Positions 44,020-52,378 of a stretch of DNA of 64,000 nucleotides are shown here, piece by piece (within the stretch, counting starts at the first letter, position 1; each line of letters begins with the position of its first letter). This DNA comes from Streptomyces narbonensis (GTDB lineage: Bacteria; Actinomycetota; Actinomycetes; Streptomycetales; Streptomycetaceae), in the NCBI RefSeq assembly GCF_014649015.1, contig NZ_BMSF01000010.1:1-64000 (forward strand), read 5' to 3'. The position numbers and the translations under genes were made by a program. A model generated the notes under the pieces. It was not told the origin of the DNA. It did not search any database and saw nothing but the letters and a program-made list of their open reading frames with translations.

Positions 44020-46575
44020 CTACCGCAGCAGGCAGCCCGCGCCCTCCCCCGCAGTCTCCTCCGGCAGGGCCACGAGCCCCGGTTCGGCCTGGTGGGCGAG
44101 GAGCGGGTGGGCGGGCAGGACCCGGACCGTGCAGCCGAAGGAGCCGGTGCGGTCGAGTTCCAGGGTGCCCGCGTACGGCTGCCGGCCCTCCAGGTCCGGG
44201 CGGCCCGCCGGCTTCAGCGGGACGGTACGGGTTTCCGCGAGGGTGTCGTCGGCGTCGACCCGGCCGGTGACGGCCTGCACCTCGACGTCGTCGGTCCCGA
44301 GCCCGTCGAGGAAGACCTTGACCCGGACGACCGGGGTCGAGCCGAGCTCCGCGTCCTCCAGGTCGTCCGCGAGCCCGTCGCCGACCTCGACGTGGTCGAC
44401 GGTCACCTTGGGCCAGGCCGCCCTGACCCGGGCCTTCCAGGCCGCGAGCTCCCGGGCCCGGTCCGGGGTGAGCGCCCGGCGGGCGTCGGCGGCGGGGACG
44501 TAGAGCCGCTCGACGTACTCGCGGACCATCCGGTCGGCGAGGACCTTCGGGCCGAGGTCGGCGAGGGTGCGCCGGACCATCGCCGTCCAGCCGGCCGGGA
44601 CGCCGTCGGGGCCCCGGTCGTAGAAGCGGGGGGCCACCCGCCGCTCGATCAGCTCGTAGAGGGCGGCGGCCTCCAGGTCGTCCCGGCGGTCCTCGTCCGC
44701 GGCGGCGGCGCCGTCGGCGGTGGGGATGGCCCAGCCGAAGTCGGGCTCGAACCACTCGTCCCACCAGCCGTCGAGGACGGAGAGGTTGAGGCAGCCGTTG
44801 AGGGCGGCCTTCATCCCGCTGGTGCCGCAGGCCTCCAGGGGGCGCAGCGGGTTGTTGAGCCAGACGTCGCAGCCGGGGTAGAGGCCGCGGGCCATCTCCA
44901 TGCCGTAGTCGGGCAGGAAGACGATCCGGTGCCGGATCCGGGGGTCGTCGGCGAAGCGGACGAGCTCCTGCACCAGCCGCTTCCCGCCGTCGTCGGCGGG
45001 GTGGGCCTTGCCGGCGACGACGAGCTGCACGGGCCGCTCGGGGTGGAGCAGCAGGGCGCGCAGCCGGTCCTTGTCGCGGAGCATGAGGGTGAGCCGCTTG
45101 TACGAGGGGACGCGGCGGGCGAAGCCGATGGTGAGGACGTCGGGGTCGAGGACGGAGTCGGTCCAGCCGAGTTCGGCGGCGGCCGCCCCACGCTGGCGCC
45201 AGGAGGCCCGGAGCCGTTCCCGTACGTCGGTCACGAGCCGTTCGCGCAGGGTGCGGCGCAGGTCCCACAGCTCGCGGTCGGTGGCGTCGGGGCCGAGCCG
45301 GCCGACCTCGGGGGCGACCCAGGTGGGGGCGTGGACGCCGTTGGTGATGGAGGTGATGGGCACCTCGTCGGCGTCGAAGCCCCGCCAGAGCCCGGCGAAC
45401 ATGGAGCGGCTGACGGCGCCGTGGAGGGTGGAGACGCCGTTGGCGCGCTGGGCGAGGCGCAGCCCCATCGCGGCCATGTTGAAGACGCCGGTTTCGCCGC
45501 CGAGCGGGGTCTCGTCGCCGAGCGCGAGGACGCGTCCGGTGTCGATGCCGGGGAGGGCCCCGTCCTCGCCGAGGTGGCGGGCGACCAGGCCACGTTCGAA
45601 GCGGTCGATGCCGGCCGGGACGGGGGTGTGGGTGGTGAAGACGGTCCCGGCCCTGACGGTCTCCAGGGCGCTGTCGAAGTCGAGCCCCTCTCCCTGGAGT
45701 TCGCGGATGCGTTCGAGGCCGAGGAGCCCGGCGTGGCCCTCGTTGGTGTGGAAGACCTCGGGGTCGGGGGTGCCCGTGAGCCGGGTGTACGTGCGGACGG
45801 CGCGGACTCCGCCGATGCCGAGGAGCATCTCCTGGAGGAGCCGGTGCTCGCTGCCGCCGCCGTAGAGCCGGTCGGTGACGTTCCGTTCGCCGGTGGCGTT
45901 CTCCTCGACGTCGGAGTCGAGCATGAGCAGGGGTACGCGGCCGACCTGGGCGATCCAGATGTGGGCGTGCAGGCTGCGCCCGCCGGGCAGGGCGAGGGTG
46001 ACCCGGGCGGGGGCGCCGTCGGCCTCACGGAGCAGGGTGACCGGGAGCTCGCCGGGGTCGAGGACGGGGTACTGCTCCTGCTGCCAGCCGTCGCGGCCGA
46101 GTGACTGCCGGAAGTAGCCGTGGCGGTAGAGGAGGCCGACGCCGACGAGCGGGACGCCGAGGTCGCTCGCGGACTTGAGGTGGTCCCCGGCGAGGATGCC
46201 GAGGCCGCCGGAGTACTGGGGCAGGGCCGCGGCGACGCCGAACTCCGGGGAGAAGTAGGCGACGGCCGCGGGCGGCCGGCCGGCCTGGCCCTGGTACCAG
46301 CGGGGGCCGCGCAGATAGGTGTCGAGGTCCTCGGCGGCATCGGTCAGCCGGGCCAGGAAGTCCCGGTCGGCGGCGAGCGCGGCGAGCCGGGGGGCTTCGA
46401 GGGCGCCGAGGACCCGGACGGGGTCGGCACCGGTCGGGCCCTCCGGGGCCAGGGAGTCGAAGAGCGCGCGGGTGGGTTCGTGCCAGGACCAGCGCAGGTT
46501 GTGCGCGAGGTCGGCGAGGGGTCGAAGGGTGTCGGGGAGGACGGGACGCACGGTGAATCGACGGATTGCCTTCAC
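44020..46575 (-). CDS. glgP: Alpha-glucan/glycogen phosphorylase
   Basis: An 851-aa GT35 enzyme releasing glucose-1-phosphate from glycogen ends, of the short alpha-glucan type with a DUF3417 N-terminal domain (LADLAHNLRWSWHEPTRALF). The PLP lysine is in TSGMKAALNG near residue 600. The GTG at 46575 (VKAIRRF) follows aaggtgg at 5 nt and fits family starts; a GTG three codons upstream is less likely. In Streptomyces I recall glgP next to glgE; here the accessory cluster lies between them. Confidence 0.93.
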   Translation of the reverse strand: MKAIRRFTVRPVLPDTLRPLADLAHNLRWSWHEPTRALFDSLAPEGPTGADPVRVLGALEAPRLAALAADRDFLARLTDAAEDLDTYLRGPRWYQGQAGRPPAAVAYFSPEFGVAAALPQYSGGLGILAGDHLKSASDLGVPLVGVGLLYRHGYFRQSLGRDGWQQEQYPVLDPGELPVTLLREADGAPARVTLALPGGRSLHAHIWIAQVGRVPLLMLDSDVEENATGERNVTDRLYGGGSEHRLLQEMLLGIGGVRAVRTYTRLTGTPDPEVFHTNEGHAGLLGLERIRELQGEGLDFDSALETVRAGTVFTTHTPVPAGIDRFERGLVARHLGEDGALPGIDTGRVLALGDETPLGGETGVFNMAAMGLRLAQRANGVSTLHGAVSRSMFAGLWRGFDADEVPITSITNGVHAPTWVAPEVGRLGPDATDRELWDLRRTLRERLVTDVRERLRASWRQRGAAAAELGWTDSVLDPDVLTIGFARRVPSYKRLTLMLRDKDRLRALLLHPERPVQLVVAGKAHPADDGGKRLVQELVRFADDPRIRHRIVFLPDYGMEMARGLYPGCDVWLNNPLRPLEACGTSGMKAALNGCLNLSVLDGWWDEWFEPDFGWAIPTADGAAAADEDRRDDLEAAALYELIERRVAPRFYDRGPDGVPAGWTAMVRRTLADLGPKVLADRMVREYVERLYVPAADARRALTPDRARELAAWKARVRAAWPKVTVDHVEVGDGLADDLEDAELGSTPVVRVKVFLDGLGTDDVEVQAVTGRVDADDTLAETRTVPLKPAGRPDLEGRQPYAGTLELDRTGSFGCTVRVLPAHPLLAHQAEPGLVALPEETAGEGAGCLLR

Positions 46576-46600
46576 GTGTTCCACCTTCGCAGGCGAGTAC

Positions 46601-46645
46601 GGAGCGGAGTGGACGCACCACGCTGTGCGTCCGTCGTTCCGCTCC
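46601..46645 (-). promoter_or_regulatory. Nested dyads in the glgP leader
   Basis: Two nested perfect 8-bp inverted repeats, ggagcgga/tccgctcc outside and ggacgcac/gtgcgtcc inside, with a 6-nt centre. They sit 26-70 nt upstream of the glgP start, so either a 5' UTR stem-loop or an operator. A weak -10-like taacgt lies just upstream at about 46647-46652. Confidence 0.45.
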
Positions 46646-46714
46646 GACGTTAGGACATGTCGCCCGGCCGGGCCACGGTGCCTCGGCGCGCGTGGCGTGT
46701 CGGCAGGGCGTCTT

Positions 46715-48070
46715 TCAGCCGATGACCGGGAGCGGCACTTCGTAGGGCGAGCCCTGGTTGACGGTGTCCGCGTCGAAGGCGCCCGCGGTGGCGTACCGCC
46801 CGGCGACGGCGGCGAGTTCCGCGGCGGGGACGACGTCGTGGATGTCCGTGAAGCCGTCCGGGGCGCGCTCGTGGGCGAGGTTGATGACGACCTCGGGGCC
46901 GAGCCGCCGGTTGGCGCGCTGGAGGGCGGTCATGGCGGGGCGGCGTTCGGCCTCGTACGCGGCGAGGCCCTCGGCCGGGTCGTCGTGCCGCGCCAGGGCG
47001 TGGGCGAGGGCCCGGGCGTCGACGATCGACTGGGTGGCGCCGTTGGAGCCGGTCGGGTACATGGCGTGGGCGGCGTCGCCGAGGAGGGTGGTCCGGCCGT
47101 GGGTCCAGCGGTCGAGGGGTTCGCGGTCGACCATCGGGTACTCGTGCGCGGAGTCGGCGGCCCGCAGGATGTCGGGGACGCGGACGCCGTCGAACTCCCA
47201 GCCCTCGTAGAAGGGAAGGAAGGTCTCCACGGGTACGCACCGGTCCCAGTCGCCCCGGCGCCGCTCCTCCGCGGCGGCGCAGCCGGAGTCCGCGGGGCGG
47301 GCCAGTGCCCAGTTCACCAGGACCTCCCGGCCCGGTCCCGTCGGGCGGCTCATCGGGTAGACCACGGCCTTCTGCCGGTCGTCGCCCGCGATGAGCATGA
47401 ACGAACCGACGGCCCGCGCCGGCATCCGGGACACCCCCCGCCACACCAGCATCCCGTTCCACGGGGGCCCGCCCTCGCCCGGGTGCAGCGCCGCCCGGAC
47501 GGCCGAGCGGATGCCGTCCGCGCCGACCAGCACGTCCGGTTCGAGCGAGGCCCGGCCCCGGACGGCGCCCGCCCGGTGCTCCAGGCGCAGCCGCGGCCGC
47601 CCGTCCGGCAGCGGTTCCACGCCGCTCACCCGGACCCCCGTCACGAGCGCCGCCGCGCCGAGCCGGGCCCGGACGGCGCCCGCGAGGACCTGCTGGAGGT
47701 GGGCGCGGTGCACCGAGAGCTGCGGCCAGCGGTAGCCCGCGCCGAGGCCGCGCGGCTCGCGGGATATCAGGCCGCCGGAGCGGTGGTAGTAGCGCAGCTC
47801 GCGGGTGCGCAGGGCGCCCGCCTCCAGCGCGTCGAGCAGGCCGAGGGCGTCCAGTTCGCGGACGGCGTTCGGCAGCAGGTTGAGCCCGGCGCCCACCGGG
47901 CGGATCGCGGCGGCCGCCTCGACGACGGTGACGCGCTCGAATCCGGCGGCGTGCAGGGAGAGGGCGGTGGTGAGCCCGGCGATGCCGCCGCCGGCGATCA
48001 CGACGTGCGGGCTGCGTCCGTAGGGGGAGCGAGCCGGGAAGTAGGCATGGGAGGAAGTGTGCGGGGACAT
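46715..48070 (-). CDS. FAD-dependent aromatic-ring monooxygenase (PhzS/salicylate-hydroxylase type)
   Basis: A 451-aa group A flavoprotein monooxygenase. FAD-binding GGGIAG is at residues 27-32, the NAD(P)H/FAD DG motif (VGADGIRS) at 182-189 and the GD motif (LLGDAAHAMYPTGSNGA) from about 329. Such enzymes use NAD(P)H and O2 to hydroxylate aromatic rings, sometimes with decarboxylation; PhzS is the closest resemblance I see. A gaaggagctg site precedes the ATG at 48070. Only 19 nt separate it from the PrnB-like gene, so the two are probably co-translated and act on the same pathway. Confidence 0.85.
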   Translation of the reverse strand: MSPHTSSHAYFPARSPYGRSPHVVIAGGGIAGLTTALSLHAAGFERVTVVEAAAAIRPVGAGLNLLPNAVRELDALGLLDALEAGALRTRELRYYHRSGGLISREPRGLGAGYRWPQLSVHRAHLQQVLAGAVRARLGAAALVTGVRVSGVEPLPDGRPRLRLEHRAGAVRGRASLEPDVLVGADGIRSAVRAALHPGEGGPPWNGMLVWRGVSRMPARAVGSFMLIAGDDRQKAVVYPMSRPTGPGREVLVNWALARPADSGCAAAEERRRGDWDRCVPVETFLPFYEGWEFDGVRVPDILRAADSAHEYPMVDREPLDRWTHGRTTLLGDAAHAMYPTGSNGATQSIVDARALAHALARHDDPAEGLAAYEAERRPAMTALQRANRRLGPEVVINLAHERAPDGFTDIHDVVPAAELAAVAGRYATAGAFDADTVNQGSPYEVPLPVIG

Positions 48071-48089
48071 CGACAGCTCCTTCGCGCCG

Positions 48090-49196
48090 TTAAGCGGCCG
48101 CGGGCCCGACAGGGGCCCCGGCGGGACGGTGCCGCACGGCCGCGCGGCGCACCATGGTCTCGTTCTCCCTGGTCAGGTCCAGGATCGAGCGGAGCAGCGC
48201 GACGGGGGCGCCGCCGCTGCCCTCCTCGTACAGCCGCAGGTCGTCGCTGTACGCCTTGCGGGCGAGGCCGAGGTGTCGGGCCCGGAAGGTCTTGAGGATC
48301 CGCAGCACCCGGCCGAGCGCGGCCGCCGAGTCGACGAGCTCGGGCGGCAGCCGGTCCATCCGCTCCCAGCTGACCGCCGCCGACAGTTTGCTGACCGCCG
48401 ACACCCCGCCCCGGTGCCGGGCGTGGAACTCCCGCCAGCCGGGCAGCGCGTAGGGCAGGGACTCGGCCAGGAAGGCGTCGTAGGCGTCGTCCGAGCGGTC
48501 GCACTGCCACAGCGTCAGGTCGACGAGCCAGAGGGGGACCTGTGCGGCGGCCGGGCCCAGGTAGTCGCGGCCCGCCACCTCGACCTCCTCGAAGTACGGC
48601 CGCAGGGTGACCGCGAAGTACTCGGGCGGGACCTGCGCGACCGTGAGGTCGATCGAGTCGACCATCGTCTTCACGTGCCGGGCGACCCGGTCGAGGGCGG
48701 AGGCGAAACCGGGGTCGTACGGTTCGAGGCGGGCGACCCGGGAGCAGTCCTCGATCGCCGCGACCAGGCCGGGGAAGACCATGCGGACCGCCTCCTGGAG
48801 CAGGGCCTCGGTCGGATGGCCGGTGTACGAGCGGCGGCGCCGCCCGGGCGGGTTCCAGGTCGTGTAGTGGTGGACGGTGTCCCGGGGCACCATGTCCGTC
48901 CGGCGGCCGAGGAGTTCGAGGACCGGCAGCGCCTCGGGGACGGCGGCGAGGGGCTGGATGCCGTGACGTTTCAGCGAGCCGAGCAGGATGCCGAGGTCCC
49001 GCATCGCGGCCAGCGCGCCCGCCACGCTCCATTGCGCGGCCCGGTCCTGATCGGGGACGAGGGCGCGCAGGGCGACGGTCAGGGCGGCGGTGTCGGCCCG
49101 GGCGTTCATCGCGGGCACCGCGGCGAGCAGGGCGTCGGCGCCCAGCGGGTCGGCGGCACGTATGTCCTCGGTGCGATGACGTGGATCGCCGAACAA
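48090..49196 (-). CDS. PrnB-family heme enzyme (IDO superfamily)
   Basis: A protein of about 368 aa resembling monodechloroaminopyrrolnitrin synthase PrnB, the heme enzyme that rearranges 7-chlorotryptophan in pyrrolnitrin biosynthesis. Shared motifs from memory of PrnB: DLGILLGSLKRHG (residues 67-79), TTWNP (112-116), RSYTG (122-126) and FRARHLGLA, whose H308 is where I expect the axial heme ligand. No halogenase (PrnA) or PrnC/PrnD is present, so the substrate is probably not chlorotryptophan. The TTG at 49196 has aaggag at 6 nt; an in-frame GTG at 49238 has none. Confidence 0.8.
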   Translation of the reverse strand: MFGDPRHRTEDIRAADPLGADALLAAVPAMNARADTAALTVALRALVPDQDRAAQWSVAGALAAMRDLGILLGSLKRHGIQPLAAVPEALPVLELLGRRTDMVPRDTVHHYTTWNPPGRRRRSYTGHPTEALLQEAVRMVFPGLVAAIEDCSRVARLEPYDPGFASALDRVARHVKTMVDSIDLTVAQVPPEYFAVTLRPYFEEVEVAGRDYLGPAAAQVPLWLVDLTLWQCDRSDDAYDAFLAESLPYALPGWREFHARHRGGVSAVSKLSAAVSWERMDRLPPELVDSAAALGRVLRILKTFRARHLGLARKAYSDDLRLYEEGSGGAPVALLRSILDLTRENETMVRRAAVRHRPAGAPVGPAAA

Positions 49197-49304
49197 TGGG
49201 CGCTCCTTCTCTTGGGGCGCGGTTCGCCGGAGGAACACGGCTCACCCGCCAGGTGGTCGTGGGCGTCGTACGTGTGCGGTCGTTCGGAGGGAAGGTGCGG
49301 TTGG

Positions 49305-50774
49305 TCAGCGGGGGTCGGGTGCGTGGGCGCCCTCCGGGGGCTCGGCCGGCTCGGGGAGGTGGAGGCGTACGGAGAGCAGGGCGGCCAGGGCTGCGAAGGC
49401 GGCGCCGGTGAGCAGCGCGGCGCGGAAGCCCGCGGTCTCGGCGGCGGCGCGGGCGGCCTCCAGGGCCCTGGCCCCGGGATCGGCACCGGCCTCGGCACCG
49501 GCCCGGGTACGGGAGGTGGCGACGGCCACCAGGACGGCGAGGCCGAGGACGGAGCCGAACTGCTGGCTGGTGTTGACGAGTCCGGAGGCGAGTCCGGTCT
49601 CCTCGGGCGCCGCCTCGGCCGTCGCGGCCACGTTGGTGGTGACCATGACGAGCGGCAGGGCGGCGCCGATGAGCAGGCTGGGTGCGAGGACCGTGCTCGC
49701 GAAGGTGCCGTCGGGGGTGAGCGCGAGGGCCAGCCAGAGGGTTCCGGCGCAGAGCAGGACGAATCCGAGGGTCATGGCCCGGTGCAGGCCGAGCAGGAAG
49801 ATGACCCGGCCGGTCTGCGGGGCGACCGCGACGACGACGAGCGAGAGCGGCAGCAGGCCGAGGCCGCCGCCGAGGGGGGCGTACCCGATGACGCTCTGGA
49901 GGTAGAGGCTGACCAGGAAGAACATCGGGAAGAGGGTGGTCTGGGCGAGTGCGGCCAGGGTGTTGGAGAGGCGGAGCGCCGGGCGGCGGAGGACCGGGGG
50001 CGGGACGAGCGGCGCGGCGGCGCGGGTCTCGACGGCGGCGAAGGCGAGGAGCAGCGCGAGGCCCGCTCCCCCGGCGCCGAGGGTGCGCGCGGAGGTCCAG
50101 CCGGCCTCGGTCCCCCCGACGAGCGCGTAGGCGGTCAGTCCGAGTCCGGCGGTCGCGGTGAGGGCCCCGGCGAGGTCGAAGCCGCCGGTCCCGGGGCGGC
50201 CTGCGCGGTCGTCGAGGAGCCGGAGCGCGAGGACGGCGAGGGCGGCGGCGAGGAGGACGTTCAGCCAGAAGGTGGAGCGCCAGCCGAGGAGGCCGGTGAG
50301 GGCGCCGCCGAGGACCGTGCCGAGGACGCCGCCGAGGCCGCCCATCGCGGCGAAGACGCCGAGCGCCCTGTGCCGGGCGGGGCCGTCGGGGAAGAGCAGG
50401 AGCAGCAGGGCGAAGGCGGCGGCCGCGGCGAGGGCAGCGCCGACGCCCTGGGCGGCGCGGGCGGCGACGAGCGCGGGCGCACCGGGGGCGAGGGCGCCGG
50501 CGGCGGAGGCCGCGGCGAGGAGGGAGAGGCCGGCGAGGAAGACCCGCCGGTGGCCCAGGAGGTCGGCGACGCGTCCGCCGAGGAGGAGCAGTCCGCCGAA
50601 GGTGATCAGGTAGGCGTTGGCGACCCAGGAGAGGCCGGTGGAGCCGGAGCCGAGGTCCGCGCCGACGGAGGGCAGGGCGACGTTGACGATCGCGGTGTCG
50701 GTGATCAGGAGCAACTGCGTGGAGGCGAGGAGCGCGAGCGCCCCGCGCCGCGGCCCCGGTCGGGGTGTCGTCAC
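49305..50774 (-). CDS. MFS exporter of the PrnB-like cluster (DHA2 type)
   Basis: A 489-aa transporter with about 14 spans. It has DTAIVNVALPSVGADL in span 1, GGRVADLLGHRR after span 2 and a motif C-like GVLGTVLGGALTGLLGW. The GTG at 50774 overlaps the HpaB-like stop by 4 nt, so exporter and oxygenase are translated together. It is the likely efflux or resistance function of the cluster. A 108-nt gap without a gene separates it from the PrnB-like gene downstream. Confidence 0.88.
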   Translation of the reverse strand: MTTPRPGPRRGALALLASTQLLLITDTAIVNVALPSVGADLGSGSTGLSWVANAYLITFGGLLLLGGRVADLLGHRRVFLAGLSLLAAASAAGALAPGAPALVAARAAQGVGAALAAAAAFALLLLLFPDGPARHRALGVFAAMGGLGGVLGTVLGGALTGLLGWRSTFWLNVLLAAALAVLALRLLDDRAGRPGTGGFDLAGALTATAGLGLTAYALVGGTEAGWTSARTLGAGGAGLALLLAFAAVETRAAAPLVPPPVLRRPALRLSNTLAALAQTTLFPMFFLVSLYLQSVIGYAPLGGGLGLLPLSLVVVAVAPQTGRVIFLLGLHRAMTLGFVLLCAGTLWLALALTPDGTFASTVLAPSLLIGAALPLVMVTTNVAATAEAAPEETGLASGLVNTSQQFGSVLGLAVLVAVATSRTRAGAEAGADPGARALEAARAAAETAGFRAALLTGAAFAALAALLSVRLHLPEPAEPPEGAHAPDPR

Positions 50775-52201
50775 CGGGTCGTCCCGAGGCCGTAGCCGTC
50801 GAGGCAGGTCTGGGCGAGCCGCTCGCAGGCGTCGGCGGATCCGGCCCAGGTCTGCATGGTCAGGTAGACGTGGGGGGCTCCGTGGTAGAAGCGCTCGTAC
50901 TGCTCGTGGCGGCCCGCGAACTCGGAACCGAGCGCGTCCCAGGCGAGCTTGAGGAGTTTGACGCGGTCCTCGGCGGGGTGGCCCGGGGTGCGGAAGTACT
51001 GCCGGACCAGCGGGCCGAGTTCGGGGTGGAGGAGGTCCCGCCCGCTCGCGGGGAGCTGGACGAGGGCGCCGCCCGCGAGGAGCTTGATGTCCTGGACGGC
51101 ACGTGGGTAGAGCTCGCCGGCCATGATCCGCTGGGCGAAGGAGATCTCCTGGCCCGGCCGGACCCCGCCGCGGCCTCCGTCGACCTCCTCGTACGAGGCC
51201 TCGGAGCCGAGGACGAAGGCCTTGGCCTGGGCGACCATCCCGAGGAGCCTGCCGAGGGCCTGGGTGACCGGCGGCAGCCTGTCGGTGCCGTGGGAGCGGG
51301 CCACGAGGATCGCGAGGCCGGTGAGGAACTCCAGCTTCGTCCAGAAGCGGGTGGCGGACTGGTGGACGAAGTTCAGGTAGGCGGGGGTGTGCCACCAGAT
51401 CGCCCCGGTGGTGGCGGGGTCCCGGTAGGTGAGGACCCGTTCCCAGGGCACGAACACGTCCTCGCAGACGAGCATCGCGTCGTTCTCGTCGTACCGGGAG
51501 GAGAGCGGATGGTCGAAGACGGACCGGGACCGCCCCTCGTAGGAGGTGCGGGAGATCAGCTTGAGGCCGGGGGTGTCGAGGCGTAAGGAGAAGGTCACGG
51601 CGTGGTCGAGGTCGTCCTCGGCCAGCGGCTCGATGGTGCCGACGAGGATCTCGTCGGCGAAGACGGCCCCGGTGCCGATGGTCTTGGCGCCGCGGACGAC
51701 GATCCCGCCGTCCCGTTCCCCGGTGATCCGCAGGGTGAGGTCGTCCGCGCCGGCGCCGGAGGCCGGGTTGGTGAGGGTGAAGGCGGCATGCAGGTCGCCC
51801 TCGGCGAGCCGGCGGTGGAAGCCGAGGGCCTGCTCGGCGCCGTCGAAGGCGTCGCCGGTGAAGACGGCGGGCGCGGCGGCGAAGCCGGCCGCGCCGGCGG
51901 CCATGTAGTCGGGGGTCCGGCCGAGGAAGCCGTAACTCGCCTCGGCCGTCGTCCGGAAGGCCCGGCGCCGGGCCACCAGGTCCTCGTAGGACCGGGGCAC
52001 GGCGAAGGCGCGCCGCACCCCGCCCTGGACCAGGACCGGGTGGTGCGCGGGGTCGTCGGCGAGGTCGTACAGGCCGGCGAAGGAGGCCGCCGAGGCCCGG
52101 AAGGCGGGGTGGGCGGTGACGTCCTTGACGCGCTCCCCGTCGAGCCAGATCTCGCGCCCGTCCCGCAGCGCCTCCAGATACTCCTGCCCGGACCTCGTCA
52201 C
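50771..52201 (-). CDS. HpaB-type FADH2-dependent monooxygenase, with a TTA codon
   Basis: A 476-aa member of the 4-hydroxyphenylacetate 3-hydroxylase family (acyl-CoA-dehydrogenase fold). Typical segments are TLTNPASG (residues 142-149), DHPLSSRYDENDAMLV and EDVFVPWERVL. These two-component enzymes ortho-hydroxylate phenols using FADH2 from a separate reductase; no reductase gene is nearby. Leu206 is encoded by TTA (51584-51586), a codon read by the bldA tRNA in Streptomyces, implying developmental control. The GTG at 52201 has gaggagagg about 10 nt upstream. It is the first gene of the cluster operon. Confidence 0.85.
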   Translation of the reverse strand: MTRSGQEYLEALRDGREIWLDGERVKDVTAHPAFRASAASFAGLYDLADDPAHHPVLVQGGVRRAFAVPRSYEDLVARRRAFRTTAEASYGFLGRTPDYMAAGAAGFAAAPAVFTGDAFDGAEQALGFHRRLAEGDLHAAFTLTNPASGAGADDLTLRITGERDGGIVVRGAKTIGTGAVFADEILVGTIEPLAEDDLDHAVTFSLRLDTPGLKLISRTSYEGRSRSVFDHPLSSRYDENDAMLVCEDVFVPWERVLTYRDPATTGAIWWHTPAYLNFVHQSATRFWTKLEFLTGLAILVARSHGTDRLPPVTQALGRLLGMVAQAKAFVLGSEASYEEVDGGRGGVRPGQEISFAQRIMAGELYPRAVQDIKLLAGGALVQLPASGRDLLHPELGPLVRQYFRTPGHPAEDRVKLLKLAWDALGSEFAGRHEQYERFYHGAPHVYLTMQTWAGSADACERLAQTCLDGYGLGTTR

Positions 52202-52280
52202 CGGTCGCTCGCCTCTCCTCGGGTGTCACGGCTCTGCCGTCCCGAGCCTGTCCGGCGCGGAGCGTCCGGGCAATGAACGT

Positions 52281-52310
52281 CCGTCCAGGGGTCCTTATGA
52301 ACCGTCCAGG
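52281..52310 (-). promoter_or_regulatory. Direct repeats spaced 21 bp: candidate AraC operator
   Basis: ccgtccagg occurs at 52281-52289 and 52302-52310, start to start exactly 21 bp, each preceded by atgaac at slightly different offsets. Direct repeats two helical turns apart are the usual AraC-family site. They lie 80-110 bp upstream of the HpaB-like start, in the 177-nt gap after the AraC gene. A dyad gtccaggc/gcctggac (52304-52329) overlaps copy 2 and may end the AraC transcript. Confidence 0.6.
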
Positions 52311-52378
52311 CCCGGCGCGCCGCCTGGACATCCGCCGCGGGGCGCCCCCGGGGGCCCGCGGGAGGCGACCCGGCCGGT

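Noticed and set aside
48057..50795. Plus-strand frame of over 900 codons opposite the PrnB-like and MFS genes
   Set aside because: Gly/Glu/Arg low-complexity translation, antisense to genes with clear motifs and ribosome sites; no support as a real gene.
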